Part shown: positions 1 through 7,977 of the stretch, in pieces
Position numbering within the stretch: the stretch's first letter is position 1
Layout: each line of letters opens with the position of its first letter
NCBI GenBank assembly: GCA_964472315.1
Contig: CAYYJS010000061.1
Span: 1-17,944 of the forward strand
Origin: CAYYJS01 sp964472315
GTDB taxonomy: Bacteria; Verrucomicrobiota; Kiritimatiellia; UBA8416
Reading direction: 5' to 3'
Length of the DNA: 17,944 bases
Position numbers and translations under genes: made by a program
The notes under the pieces: generated by a model
Seen by the model: only the letters and a program-made list of their open reading frames with translations
Databases searched by the model: none
Told to the model about the DNA's origin: nothing

Positions 1-13
1 GGGTGGTGTGGGA

Positions 14-41
14 GCCTTGACGGGCGCAAGCCCGTCAAGGC
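14..41. repeat. Perfect 12-bp hairpin with GCAA tetraloop
   Basis: The left arm (14-25) and right arm (30-41) are exact reverse complements, closed by the four-base loop GCAA, a GNRA-type tetraloop. No T-tract follows the stem, so it does not look like a classical intrinsic terminator. It could be a U-less terminator of a gene upstream of the window, a structured leader ahead of the mannosidase gene, or one copy of a dispersed repeat. The symmetry is seen directly; the function is unknown. Confidence 0.7.
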
Positions 42-121
42 GACCCGATCCAGGGATGCGCCTAATCGCAGTTGCGCCGCCTCTCCTTGACGCCGCGCGG
101 CGATTCGTAGACTCTCGGCCC

Positions 122-3100
122 ATGCACATCGGTTGTCTTCTCACGGTCGGCGCGTGGCTGGCGGCCTCGGCGGCGATGGCGGGCGAAATGCCGGAGCCGC
201 CGCCCGTCGGCGACCTGCATGTCATCGCCTCGGCGCATCTGGATACGCAGTGGCGCTGGACGGTACGCGAGACGATCCGGGAGTTCCTGCCCGCGACGCT
301 GCGGGACAATTTCGCGCTGTTCGAAAAGTATCCCGGCTATGTCCTCAATTTCGAGGGCGCCTTCCGCTACATGCTCATCAAGGAGTACGATCCGGACGCC
401 TACCGCCGTCTGCAGTCGTTCGTCGCCGCCGGCAACTGGTCCCTCTGTGGCGCCGGGTTGGATGCCTTCGATGTCAACTTGCCGGCGCCCGAATCGCTGA
501 TCCGTAGCATTCTGTACGCCCAGACGTTCTACCGCGCGGAGTTCGGCCGTACGGTGCGGGACGTGTTCCTGCCGGATTCCTTCGGCTTCGGCCACGCGCT
601 GCCCGCGATTGCGCGCCACTGCGGCATGCTGGGCTTCTCGACGCAGAAACTGGGATGGGGGTGCGCGGCGGGCATCCCGTTCCGTTTCGGCGTGTGGGAG
701 GGTGTCGGAGGCATCTCGCTGCCCGCGGTGCTCCACGCGGAACCCTACAACTCGCTGATTCGCGAGGATCTGACGCAGTCTCCCGGCTGGATTCAGACGG
801 TCGCGGAACTCGGCGAGCGCTCGGGCGTCCGCCAGGCGTATCGGTACTTCGGCGTCGGCGACCAGGGCGGGGCGCCCGACGAGTCGTCCGTGGCCTGCGT
901 GCAGGCGTCCGTCGCCGCGCGCACCGGGCCGCTCCGCGTCTTGAGCGGGGCGAGCGACCGGATGTTCCGCGACCTGACCGGCGAACAGATTGCCCGGCTG
1001 CCGCGTCATGCGGGCGAACTGCTCATGACGACGCATGGCACGGGCTGCTACACCGCACAGGGCGCGCTCAAACGCTGGAACCGGATGAACGAACGGCTGT
1101 CCGACGCGGCCGAGCGGGCTTCGGTCGCGGCGGACTGGCTGGGCGCGACGCCGTACCCGGCGTCTCGTCTGCGCGACGCCGGCATCCGGTTCTTGTGGCA
1201 CCAGCAGCATGACGGGCTCACCGGCACCTCCATTCCCGAGGCGAACGCGGTGATGCTGAACGACGAGGTGGTTTCGCATAACGTGTTCGCCGGCATTCGG
1301 CGTCACGCCGTGGCGTCGTGGTCGCAGACGCTGGACACCCGCGCGGAAGGCATCCCCGTCGTTGTCTACAACCCGCTCGGCTTCGCGCGGGAGGATACGG
1401 TCGAAGCCCGGCTGACCTTCGGTCCCGATGCGCCGGGGGCGGTGCGGGTCTTCGGTCCCGATGGTCTGGAGACGCCATCCCAGGTGGTCTCCGCCGCCGG
1501 GCCGCACCGGACGGTTCTCTTCGTCGCGCGCGTCCCGGGCGTCGGTCTGGCGGCATACGATGTCCGCCCGTCGGCCGAACCGTGCCGGCTGGACGCGGGC
1601 GTGCGGGTCGCCGGCGAGGTGCTGGAGAACGCGCGCTACCGCGTGCGGGTGGATGACCGGGGCGATGTCGCGTCGATCCACGACAACCATCTCGGGCGCG
1701 AGCTTCTGGAATCGCCCATCGTCTTCGTGCGACTGCGGGACGAACCCGAGCGTTGGCCGGCATGGGAGATTCGGTACGCCGACATCTCCAGCGCGCCGCT
1801 GACGGCGACGCCGTCGTCCGTCGCCGTGCAGCCCTCCGAAGCGGGTCCGGTCCGGGCGGCCGTGACGGTCACGCGGGTCTTCGACGACGCGCGCCTGGTG
1901 ACGCATATCCGCCTCGGCGCGTCGCCCGAGGCCGTGCTGACCTTCGAGCACGAGATCGACTGGCGCGCCGATGGCGTATTGCTGAAAGTCAGCTTCCCCT
2001 GTGCGCTTCCGTCCGCCACGGTCACCTACGACACGGGCATCGGCGTCATCTCGCGCGGACTCAATACGGAACGGCTCTACGAGGTGCCGGCCCAACAGTG
2101 GGCGGATGTGGCCGCCGGCGACGGCAGCGGCGGCGTGGCCGTGCTGAGCGACGCCAAGTACGGGTGGGATCGCCCCGCCGCCGGGACCGTCCGGCTGACC
2201 CTCTTCCATACGCCGAAGGGCAGCGGACTGGACGTCGGCCGTCACCGCGTACGCCATGCCGTCTTTGCGCATGCCGGCGACTGGCGGCAGGGCGTGCAAC
2301 GCGCGGCGGCGGGTTTCGACCAACCCCTGGCGCCGTTTGTCAGCGACCCGCATCCGGGGCCCGCCGGTCGCGTCATGTCGTTCCTCGACACGGGCGACGC
2401 GGACGTGACCGTGTTGGCGCTGAAGCGGGCGGAGCAGGGCGGCGGGGCGATCGTCGTTCGCCTGGTCGAGAGCGGCGGACGGGCGCGGACGGGCGTTGGC
2501 GTGCGGTTCCCCGCCGCCGTGTTGTCCGCCCGCGAGGTCGACGGGTTGGAAGACCCGGTGGGCGCCGCCGTCATCGACGGCGATGCCCTGCTCGCCGACT
2601 TCGCTCCGTTCCAGATACGCGCTTTTGCCGTAACGCTTGCGGCGTCAGGCGGGTGCGCCGCCCCCGCGCCCGTCCACCCGCTGGCCCTGCCGTACAACCT
2701 GGACGGCATCGCCGCGCCGGGCGAAGCGCGGGGCGGCGCATTCGATACGCGGGGCCATGCCTACCCGGCCGACCAATGGCCGCGGACATGGTCGGTCGAT
2801 GGCATGGCATTCCGCCTCGGCGCCGGCGCCGCGGGGTCGAACAACATCGTCCGGTGTCGTGGGCAGCGGCTGGCGCTGCCGGCGGCGGGCGGCAATACCG
2901 TGCATCTGCTCGCGGCGGCTGTCGGCGGCGATGCCGAGGGCGTGTTTCGCGTCGGCGGGCGGGAGTACCGGTTGACCATTCCCGACTACGGCGAAGACGT
3001 GGGGTGGAGCGATGCGTCCGGCGACGGGGTGCGCGTCAAACCGGCCCGGATCGCGTGGGTGGGCGCCCACCGTATCGATGCCGCCGGCGCGCGCGTGCCG

Positions 3101-3301
3101 TACACATACTGCTACCTGTTCCACCATGTCCTGCCGCGCGACGCCGATGCGCGCGTGCTGCAATTGCCGCGCGACGAGCGGATACGAATCTTCGCCGTAT
3201 CGCTGGCGAACGATCCCACGGCGGGGGTGCAGGCGGCCTGGGATGCCGCGGCGAGGCCCGCTTCGGACACGTCGTCGCCTACCGCGGTTTCACGGCCTTG
3301 A
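122..3301 (+). CDS. Exported GH38 alpha-mannosidase
   Basis: This 1059-residue protein should hydrolyse alpha-mannosidic bonds outside the cytoplasm. Residues 1-20 are a signal peptide ending Ala-Met-Ala. The GH38 catalytic domain follows, with the zinc motif HLD at 39-41 in AHLDTQW, the PDSFGFG segment at 151-157 whose Asp152 matches the family nucleophile, and the HDGLTGTS motif at 363-370 supplying a further zinc-type histidine. The helical middle and beta-rich C-terminal GH38 regions come next, then a beta-sandwich-like tail from about residue 870. The ATG at 122 was chosen because it begins the signal peptide; the frame is open from a GTG at 8, but those 38 residues look non-coding. No clear Shine-Dalgarno site precedes it; a TTGACG/TAGACT pair at 87-113 has only a 15-bp spacer. 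The end overlaps the convergent methyltransferase by 23 bp. The family is secure; the natural substrate is not known. Confidence 0.93.
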   Translation: MHIGCLLTVGAWLAASAAMAGEMPEPPPVGDLHVIASAHLDTQWRWTVRETIREFLPATLRDNFALFEKYPGYVLNFEGAFRYMLIKEYDPDAYRRLQSFVAAGNWSLCGAGLDAFDVNLPAPESLIRSILYAQTFYRAEFGRTVRDVFLPDSFGFGHALPAIARHCGMLGFSTQKLGWGCAAGIPFRFGVWEGVGGISLPAVLHAEPYNSLIREDLTQSPGWIQTVAELGERSGVRQAYRYFGVGDQGGAPDESSVACVQASVAARTGPLRVLSGASDRMFRDLTGEQIARLPRHAGELLMTTHGTGCYTAQGALKRWNRMNERLSDAAERASVAADWLGATPYPASRLRDAGIRFLWHQQHDGLTGTSIPEANAVMLNDEVVSHNVFAGIRRHAVASWSQTLDTRAEGIPVVVYNPLGFAREDTVEARLTFGPDAPGAVRVFGPDGLETPSQVVSAAGPHRTVLFVARVPGVGLAAYDVRPSAEPCRLDAGVRVAGEVLENARYRVRVDDRGDVASIHDNHLGRELLESPIVFVRLRDEPERWPAWEIRYADISSAPLTATPSSVAVQPSEAGPVRAAVTVTRVFDDARLVTHIRLGASPEAVLTFEHEIDWRADGVLLKVSFPCALPSATVTYDTGIGVISRGLNTERLYEVPAQQWADVAAGDGSGGVAVLSDAKYGWDRPAAGTVRLTLFHTPKGSGLDVGRHRVRHAVFAHAGDWRQGVQRAAAGFDQPLAPFVSDPHPGPAGRVMSFLDTGDADVTVLALKRAEQGGGAIVVRLVESGGRARTGVGVRFPAAVLSAREVDGLEDPVGAAVIDGDALLADFAPFQIRAFAVTLAASGGCAAPAPVHPLALPYNLDGIAAPGEARGGAFDTRGHAYPADQWPRTWSVDGMAFRLGAGAAGSNNIVRCRGQRLALPAAGGNTVHLLAAAVGGDAEGVFRVGGREYRLTIPDYGEDVGWSDASGDGVRVKPARIAWVGAHRIDAAGARVPYTYCYLFHHVLPRDADARVLQLPRDERIRIFAVSLANDPTAGVQAAWDAAARPASDTSSPTAVSRP

Positions 3302-3995
3302 CGGCCAAATCGGTGACGAACGTGGCTGGCAGCAGCTTCTCGATCCAGTAGCGGAACGGCAGGTTGGAGAACCGTTTCGGGCATTTGCGGTGCGCTTCCA
3401 CCTGGAACCCCGCGACGCGCAACAGGGCCTTGATCCCCTTGAGCGTGTACCAATGAAGGGTATGGTAGCCCGTCGGCAGGGAGAAATCCCGGCTCATGCC
3501 GCCGCAGAGCGACTGGATGCGGCGATACCACGAAGCTTCGTTGGGGACGACGGCGATCACCGTGCCGCCGGGCTTGAGCACCCGGAAGCATTCGCGCAGG
3601 TAGGCCAGGTCATCCGGTATGTCGTCCAACACGGAGGCCGTCACGACGACATCGAACGCGCCGTTCTCGAACGGGAAGGGCTTGTTGAGGTTGTGGCCGA
3701 CGGCTTCGATGCCGTGCTTCGCGCGGGCCTGTTCGGCCAGCTCCGGCAGGTCGACCCCGACCACCTCGTTCCCCAGATCGCGAATCAGGGCCGAGATGTC
3801 GCCTTCGTGACAACCCAGGTCGAGCACGCGATTGCCGCTGCCGACCCAACCCAGGATGGCCTGGGTAATGGGCAGCGACGCTATCCACCCGGCCTCCGCG
3901 ACGTCGCCGGCGGGGTGCGGGGCGAAATCCTGGTAATGCTGTTGAACTCCGGCCACGCGCCGGTCGAGCTTCCCCTCGTCGACATCCGTTATCAT
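3279..3995 (-). CDS. Class I SAM-dependent methyltransferase
   Basis: The 238-residue product has the Rossmann-type methyltransferase order: motif I VLDLGCHEGDIS at 57-68 (SAM binding), an acidic residue at the end of strand 2 (Asp82 in VVGVDLPE), motif II around FDVVVTASVLDDIPD at 114-128, and the post-motif strand LKPGGTVIAVVPN at 140-152. This is the Methyltransf_11/UbiE-like pattern; the acceptor cannot be read from sequence. The start at 3995 is supported by a GGAAGAG-type ribosome binding site just upstream on the minus strand. It lies 65 bp behind the lipoprotein gene and is probably co-transcribed with it. Its 3' end overlaps the end of the mannosidase gene, so the two converge with no room for a separate terminator. 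Confidence 0.9.
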   Translation of the reverse strand: MITDVDEGKLDRRVAGVQQHYQDFAPHPAGDVAEAGWIASLPITQAILGWVGSGNRVLDLGCHEGDISALIRDLGNEVVGVDLPELAEQARAKHGIEAVGHNLNKPFPFENGAFDVVVTASVLDDIPDDLAYLRECFRVLKPGGTVIAVVPNEASWYRRIQSLCGGMSRDFSLPTGYHTLHWYTLKGIKALLRVAGFQVEAHRKCPKRFSNLPFRYWIEKLLPATFVTDLAVKAVKPR

Positions 3996-4060
3996 GGCAT
4001 CTCTTCCTTTGCCGCGCCGTCCGCGGCATATGGGCGATGGGCGCGGCGGCCTGGTGTGTT

Positions 4061-4621
4061 CTACGGTGCCGCCGGAGCCGTGGGCGCCGGCGGGATCCGA
4101 TCGAACGGGTACGACTTGAGATGGAGTTCGCGGTTGCCCCGGTCGTCAACGGTCAACATCTCCTGCAGGACGTGGAGGGCATGCGCCCGCAGCAGGTCGA
4201 AACTGTACAGGCAGAACTCGCGCGAGGCCACGACGACCGTCTTGCGGGCGTCGCCGGGTCCATGCAGAACGACGCATTGTCCGTCGCCGCCGATCGAGAG
4301 TTCCGCGAGGATCGCCTCCTCCGCCCCGACGAACTGGACCATCGTGATATTGCCGGGCATGGTGATCGGCACGTCCCCGCCCTTGCGCAGCGCCAGCGCC
4401 CTGGCGAACGTCTCGCGGATCAGTTGGGGGTCCGTGCTCGTAAAGTGGACGCCCGGAATGGGGCTCGATGTGCCCACGAAGCGCAGTTCGCGCACCTGTC
4501 CGCCATCGATCTCGGACAAGGGATTCTCGACCGTCGTCGTCGGAATCTCATGCCCGCAGCCCGCGATCCACGCCGCGCAGACCACGACCATGCCCCAACG
4601 TGCCAGCGTCTGTTTTGTCAT
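4061..4621 (-). CDS. Small predicted lipoprotein, function unknown
   Basis: This 186-residue protein begins with a lipoprotein signal: basic N-terminus, hydrophobic stretch at about 10-20, and a lipobox ending Ala-Gly-Cys with Cys22 as the expected lipidated residue. It is therefore probably anchored in the inner or outer membrane facing the periplasm. The body (about 30-175) is a single soluble domain that I do not recognise, and the last residues are rich in Pro and Ala. The frame is open a further 16 codons upstream to 4669, but starting at 4621 puts the lipobox at the normal distance from the N-terminus. It is the first gene of a minus-strand pair with the methyltransferase and is divergent from the GH94 gene. 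Confidence 0.72.
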   Translation of the reverse strand: MTKQTLARWGMVVVCAAWIAGCGHEIPTTTVENPLSEIDGGQVRELRFVGTSSPIPGVHFTSTDPQLIRETFARALALRKGGDVPITMPGNITMVQFVGAEEAILAELSIGGDGQCVVLHGPGDARKTVVVASREFCLYSFDLLRAHALHVLQEMLTVDDRGNRELHLKSYPFDRIPPAPTAPAAP

Positions 4622-4659
4622 GACAACCGTCCCCGTGCCGGAATCGAACGTGAGCGGCA

Positions 4660-4688
4660 CATTTGTCACAGTCCGCCGGCGATGTCAA
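4660..4688 (-). promoter_or_regulatory. Candidate promoter for the lipoprotein/methyltransferase pair
   Basis: On the minus strand there is an exact TTGACA (-35; plus positions 4683-4688). About 16 bases downstream is a weak -10 element, ACAAAT (4661-4666). The spacing and the position about 40 bp ahead of the lipoprotein start are right, but the -10 match is only three of six. A GCCGGCGATG sequence occurs twice in the same divergent spacer, once next to this -35 and once nearer the GH94 gene. Confidence 0.3.
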
Positions 4689-4768
4689 TCCCAGGCGCCA
4701 TGCGGGTGTTTTATCGTGCCTTTTGCCGGCGATGCCGCTATACGTGCAGTCATTTCAGGAGGATGCGG

Positions 4769-7231
4769 ATGAAAGCGACGCGGTATGGCGGCTTCTCGAA
4801 GGATGGGCGCGAATTCGTGGTGACCGATCCGTTGCTGGAGCGGCCCTGGATGAATGTGTTGAGCAACGGCCGTTGGTGTTACCTGGCCAGCCATGTGGGC
4901 GGCGGCTACTCGTTTCTCGATAACCCGACCGTCGGGCGCGTCACGCGGTGGCACATCGATGGCGTGCCGCGCGACACCACCGGCAAGTTCATCTACCTGC
5001 GCGACGAGCAGAGCGGCGAGTGGTGGACCGCCAACGGTTACCCGCCGACCCGCAAGCTCGACCGATGGGCGTGTCATGTCGGTCTCGGCTACAACCGCAT
5101 CGTCGCCGAGCAAGCCGGCATCGCCAGCGACGTGTGTTACTTCACCCCCATGCCGGCGGAGGGCGAAGCCGCCGATCCCTGTCTGCTGTGCACGGTCAAG
5201 CTGACCAACACCACGCGCCGCAAGCGTACGATCACCGCGACAAGCTATGTCGAATTGGCCCTCGGCAACTGGTACGAGGACACCTCCTGGCGCGAGTTCT
5301 ACCTGCTCTTCAACCGCCAGGTTTTCAACCGCGGCGTCCTGTATACGCGGTCGGTGCAGTGGATCAAGTACACGGGCGGCTGGCAGGCCTGCAACTCGGA
5401 CGCGAACAATATTCCGTACGACCATGCCATCTTCCTGGCCAGCTCGGCGCCGGTGACCGGGTATGAGGGCGACCGCTACGAATTCGTCGGGGCCTACCGC
5501 GACCTCGCCGGGCCGCAAGTCATGGACAAGGGGCGCGATCTGCGCAACGTGGCCGGTACCGGGCGCGACGCCTGCGAAGCGTTGCGGCACCGCTTCGAAC
5601 TCGCGGCGGGCGAGAGCGTGGAGTTCGTGCTGCTCCTCGGCGCCTGCCCGCAGGATACGCTCGACGCGTCGGCGCTGATACGGAAATACCTGACGCCGAA
5701 GAAGGCGGCCCGCGCCTTCGCGCAGAACCAGGCGTACTGGGACAACGTCTTCCGCGCGCCGACGATCCGTACGCCGGATGCGGACCTCGACACCATGGTC
5801 AACTACTGGTTCAAATACCAGGGTGCCAACCTCGCGTGGTGGAACCGGAACACGGGGTACTGCTACTTCGGCATCTACAACTTCGGCGTGCGCGATGCCT
5901 GTCAGGATGCGGTCTCGCGACTCGCGGCGAACCCGGCATGGGTGCGCGAGTTAATCGTGAAGAAGATCATGATCTGGCAGTTCGACGGCGGCGACTACGC
6001 CCATGGCGGCAACTTCGTCAACATGTTCGGGACGCGGACCTACCATTCCGACGACCCGCTCAACCCGCTGTTCATCCTGGCGCACTATGTGCGCGAAACC
6101 GGCGACTACTCCATCCTCGACGAGAAGACGCCGTGGGTGGACCCGGTCACCGGGATCAGCGGACGGTCCAGCCGCCCGGACGCCACGATCTACGAACACG
6201 CGATCGCCGGTATCGAGTTCTTCTGGCGCAATTTCTCGAAACGCGGCTTGCCGCTGATCCTGAAGGCGGACTGGAACGACGCGCTCGACCAGATGGGTAA
6301 CGGTCGCAAGGGCGAAAGCGTCATGCTGGCCGGTTGGGCGATCATCTGTCTGGAGCTCTTCTACACCTGCATGGAGTACGCGGGGGACGCCACGCGCATG
6401 GCCGCGTACAAGCGCAAGGTGGGTCGCCTGCGCGAGACGGTGAACCGGCTCTGCTGGGATGGCGACTGGTACTGGCGCGGGACACACGATTCCGGTTGGG
6501 TTCTCGGCACCAAGGACCAGCTCAAGACCGGCGGCGCGCTGTTCGCGAACCAGAACTCCTTCGCGGTCATCTGCGGGCTGGCCGACGACGGGCGCCGGGA
6601 CAAGATCTTCCGGAGCTTCGAGCGTTATCTCGATACGCCCCACGGGAGTCGCTGTTTCTACCCGCCATTTCCCGAGCCGGAACCCCGTGCCGGGATCATC
6701 AGCCGGTTTGCGCCGGGTACGAAGGAGAACGGGTCGTTGCAGGGCCACAACAGCCGCTGGCGCATCTGGGCGGAATGCGTGGCCGGGCGGGGCGACAAGG
6801 CGTACGAGATCCTGAAGACCATGCTGCCGCCCACGCGGCATGCGGCGGAGCCCGAGCGCTACCGCATCGAGCCCTACATCGCCCCGCAGTTCATCTGCGC
6901 GCCGGAGTCCGACAACCCCGGCGAGGGGTCGCACGCGTGGGCCACCGGCACCGCCTGTTGGACGCTGCTCAACGTGTGGGAGCACCTGCTGGGCGTGCGT
7001 CCGGATGTGGATGGCCTGCACATCGACCCCTGTTTGCCAAGCGATTGGACGACCTGTTCCATGGTGCGCACCTATCGCGGGGCCACGTACGAGATCGAGT
7101 TCCGCAAGGATAAGGGCATCTGCAAGGGCGCGGTGACGGTCACCGTCGACGGCGAGGAACTCGCCGAAGCGGTGATTCCGGCGCATCCTGACGGCGCGAC
7201 GCACAAAGTGCTGGTGAGGATTACGCGGTAG
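4769..7231 (+). CDS. GH94 disaccharide phosphorylase (cellobiose/chitobiose phosphorylase family)
   Basis: The 820-residue protein matches the length and layout of GH94 inverting phosphorylases, which split beta-linked disaccharides with phosphate to give a sugar-1-phosphate and a free sugar. An N-terminal beta-sandwich (about 1-300) contains the MNVLSNGRW segment and FIYLRDEQSGEWW. The helical-barrel part shows NYWFKYQ at 345-351, FGVRDACQDA from 372, and DWND at 501-504, the block that carries the family's catalytic acid aspartate. No signal peptide is present, so it should act in the cytoplasm. The ATG at 4769 is preceded by a strong AGGAGG (4757-4762) with six-base spacing; an in-frame ATG at 4763 lies too close to that site. 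Which disaccharide is used (cellobiose, chitobiose, laminaribiose or other) cannot be decided by eye. The 3' end overlaps the convergent exonuclease gene by 11 bp. Confidence 0.93.
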   Translation: MKATRYGGFSKDGREFVVTDPLLERPWMNVLSNGRWCYLASHVGGGYSFLDNPTVGRVTRWHIDGVPRDTTGKFIYLRDEQSGEWWTANGYPPTRKLDRWACHVGLGYNRIVAEQAGIASDVCYFTPMPAEGEAADPCLLCTVKLTNTTRRKRTITATSYVELALGNWYEDTSWREFYLLFNRQVFNRGVLYTRSVQWIKYTGGWQACNSDANNIPYDHAIFLASSAPVTGYEGDRYEFVGAYRDLAGPQVMDKGRDLRNVAGTGRDACEALRHRFELAAGESVEFVLLLGACPQDTLDASALIRKYLTPKKAARAFAQNQAYWDNVFRAPTIRTPDADLDTMVNYWFKYQGANLAWWNRNTGYCYFGIYNFGVRDACQDAVSRLAANPAWVRELIVKKIMIWQFDGGDYAHGGNFVNMFGTRTYHSDDPLNPLFILAHYVRETGDYSILDEKTPWVDPVTGISGRSSRPDATIYEHAIAGIEFFWRNFSKRGLPLILKADWNDALDQMGNGRKGESVMLAGWAIICLELFYTCMEYAGDATRMAAYKRKVGRLRETVNRLCWDGDWYWRGTHDSGWVLGTKDQLKTGGALFANQNSFAVICGLADDGRRDKIFRSFERYLDTPHGSRCFYPPFPEPEPRAGIISRFAPGTKENGSLQGHNSRWRIWAECVAGRGDKAYEILKTMLPPTRHAAEPERYRIEPYIAPQFICAPESDNPGEGSHAWATGTACWTLLNVWEHLLGVRPDVDGLHIDPCLPSDWTTCSMVRTYRGATYEIEFRKDKGICKGAVTVTVDGEELAEAVIPAHPDGATHKVLVRITR

Positions 7232-7925
7232 AGGAGGGGCGGGCGACCGGCGGCGGCGTCGGTGCGTCCGGCCGGGATGACGGGTCCGATATCCGCAAGA
7301 CGGTCGCCCGCGAGGCGGGCGTGTTCGGCTTCGCGGTGCGCGCGGGCTGGGCGCGGCAAAGCTGGGCGACCGACACGGTCTCCCATCCGGGCATCCGGAG
7401 CAGCGTTTCCAGGAGCAGGGTGCATGCCACGGCGTCGTACAGGGCATCGTGCGGGTGGCGTTCGGGCAGCAGGAGGGCGAGTCGTCGGTCGAGGTCGAAC
7501 ACGGGTACGAGGTCCTCGAGCTTGTACGAGCGCAGCTTCGGAAAGGCGATACGCACCAGTTTGAGCGTATCGACCCAGGGGCCGAAGGTCTCCAACGGAT
7601 ATGCGGCTTTCAGAAAGCGTTTCTCCGTGGCCACGTTGTGGGCGCAGAGCGGTCGGCCGGCGAGACGGGTGCGAAGCGCGGGCCAGAGCGAGGCGAGGGT
7701 GGGGGCGGCGGTCAGTTTATGTCGCAGTTCCGCATGCCGTCCCGGCGCGTAACGGTTGAAGGGACGGGGTCCGACGCGCAGCAGGGATTCGTAGGAATGG
7801 CTCGCATCCAGCCGCCCGTTGCGCAGCACGGCGATCCCGAGTTGCCACGGCTCGTCGGGGTGACCGTCCACGGCGCCGGTACCCTCGAAGTCGAGTACGG
7901 AGAAGGTGGCTTCGCATGCACGCAT
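7221..7925 (-). CDS. DnaQ-like DEDDh 3'-5' exonuclease
   Basis: The 234-residue protein has the DEDDh exonuclease fold signature. Exo I is DFEGTG with Asp12 and Glu14, and Exo III is HDALYDA with His159 and Asp164. In Exo II, HNVATEKRFL (96-105), the residue four after Asn97 is Glu101 where polymerase III epsilon-type enzymes usually have Asp, so the metal site is conservatively altered or belongs to a divergent subfamily. The last 40 or so residues are a Pro/Ser/Thr/Ala-rich, probably disordered tail. It should degrade DNA or RNA from the 3' end; whether it proofreads, repairs or processes RNA is unknown. The start at 7925 puts Exo I near the N-terminus; the frame extends 67 codons upstream into the acyltransferase gene without domain sequence. 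It follows that gene by 52 bp. Confidence 0.87.
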   Translation of the reverse strand: MRACEATFSVLDFEGTGAVDGHPDEPWQLGIAVLRNGRLDASHSYESLLRVGPRPFNRYAPGRHAELRHKLTAAPTLASLWPALRTRLAGRPLCAHNVATEKRFLKAAYPLETFGPWVDTLKLVRIAFPKLRSYKLEDLVPVFDLDRRLALLLPERHPHDALYDAVACTLLLETLLRMPGWETVSVAQLCRAQPARTAKPNTPASRATVLRISDPSSRPDAPTPPPVARPSSTA

Positions 7926-7977
7926 GCCGCATAGTGACGCCGCCACGGCCTTCGCGTCAACCGCAAGTCGCGCGCCG

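Noticed and set aside
62..2353. A 763-codon open frame on the minus strand across the mannosidase gene
   Set aside because: It runs antisense to a clear GH38 catalytic domain and is rich in Arg, Gly and Pro without recognisable motifs; long antisense frames are expected in GC-rich genes.
1753..3351. A 532-codon plus-strand frame overlapping the end of the mannosidase gene
   Set aside because: It is an arginine-rich shifted frame of the GH38 gene with no domain pattern.
3012..4772. A 586-codon plus-strand frame
   Set aside because: It runs over the ends of the mannosidase gene and antisense to the methyltransferase and lipoprotein genes, which both have proper motifs and starts.
5951..7447. 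A 498-codon minus-strand frame
   Set aside because: It is antisense to the GH94 gene and has low-complexity Arg/Pro/Ala composition.
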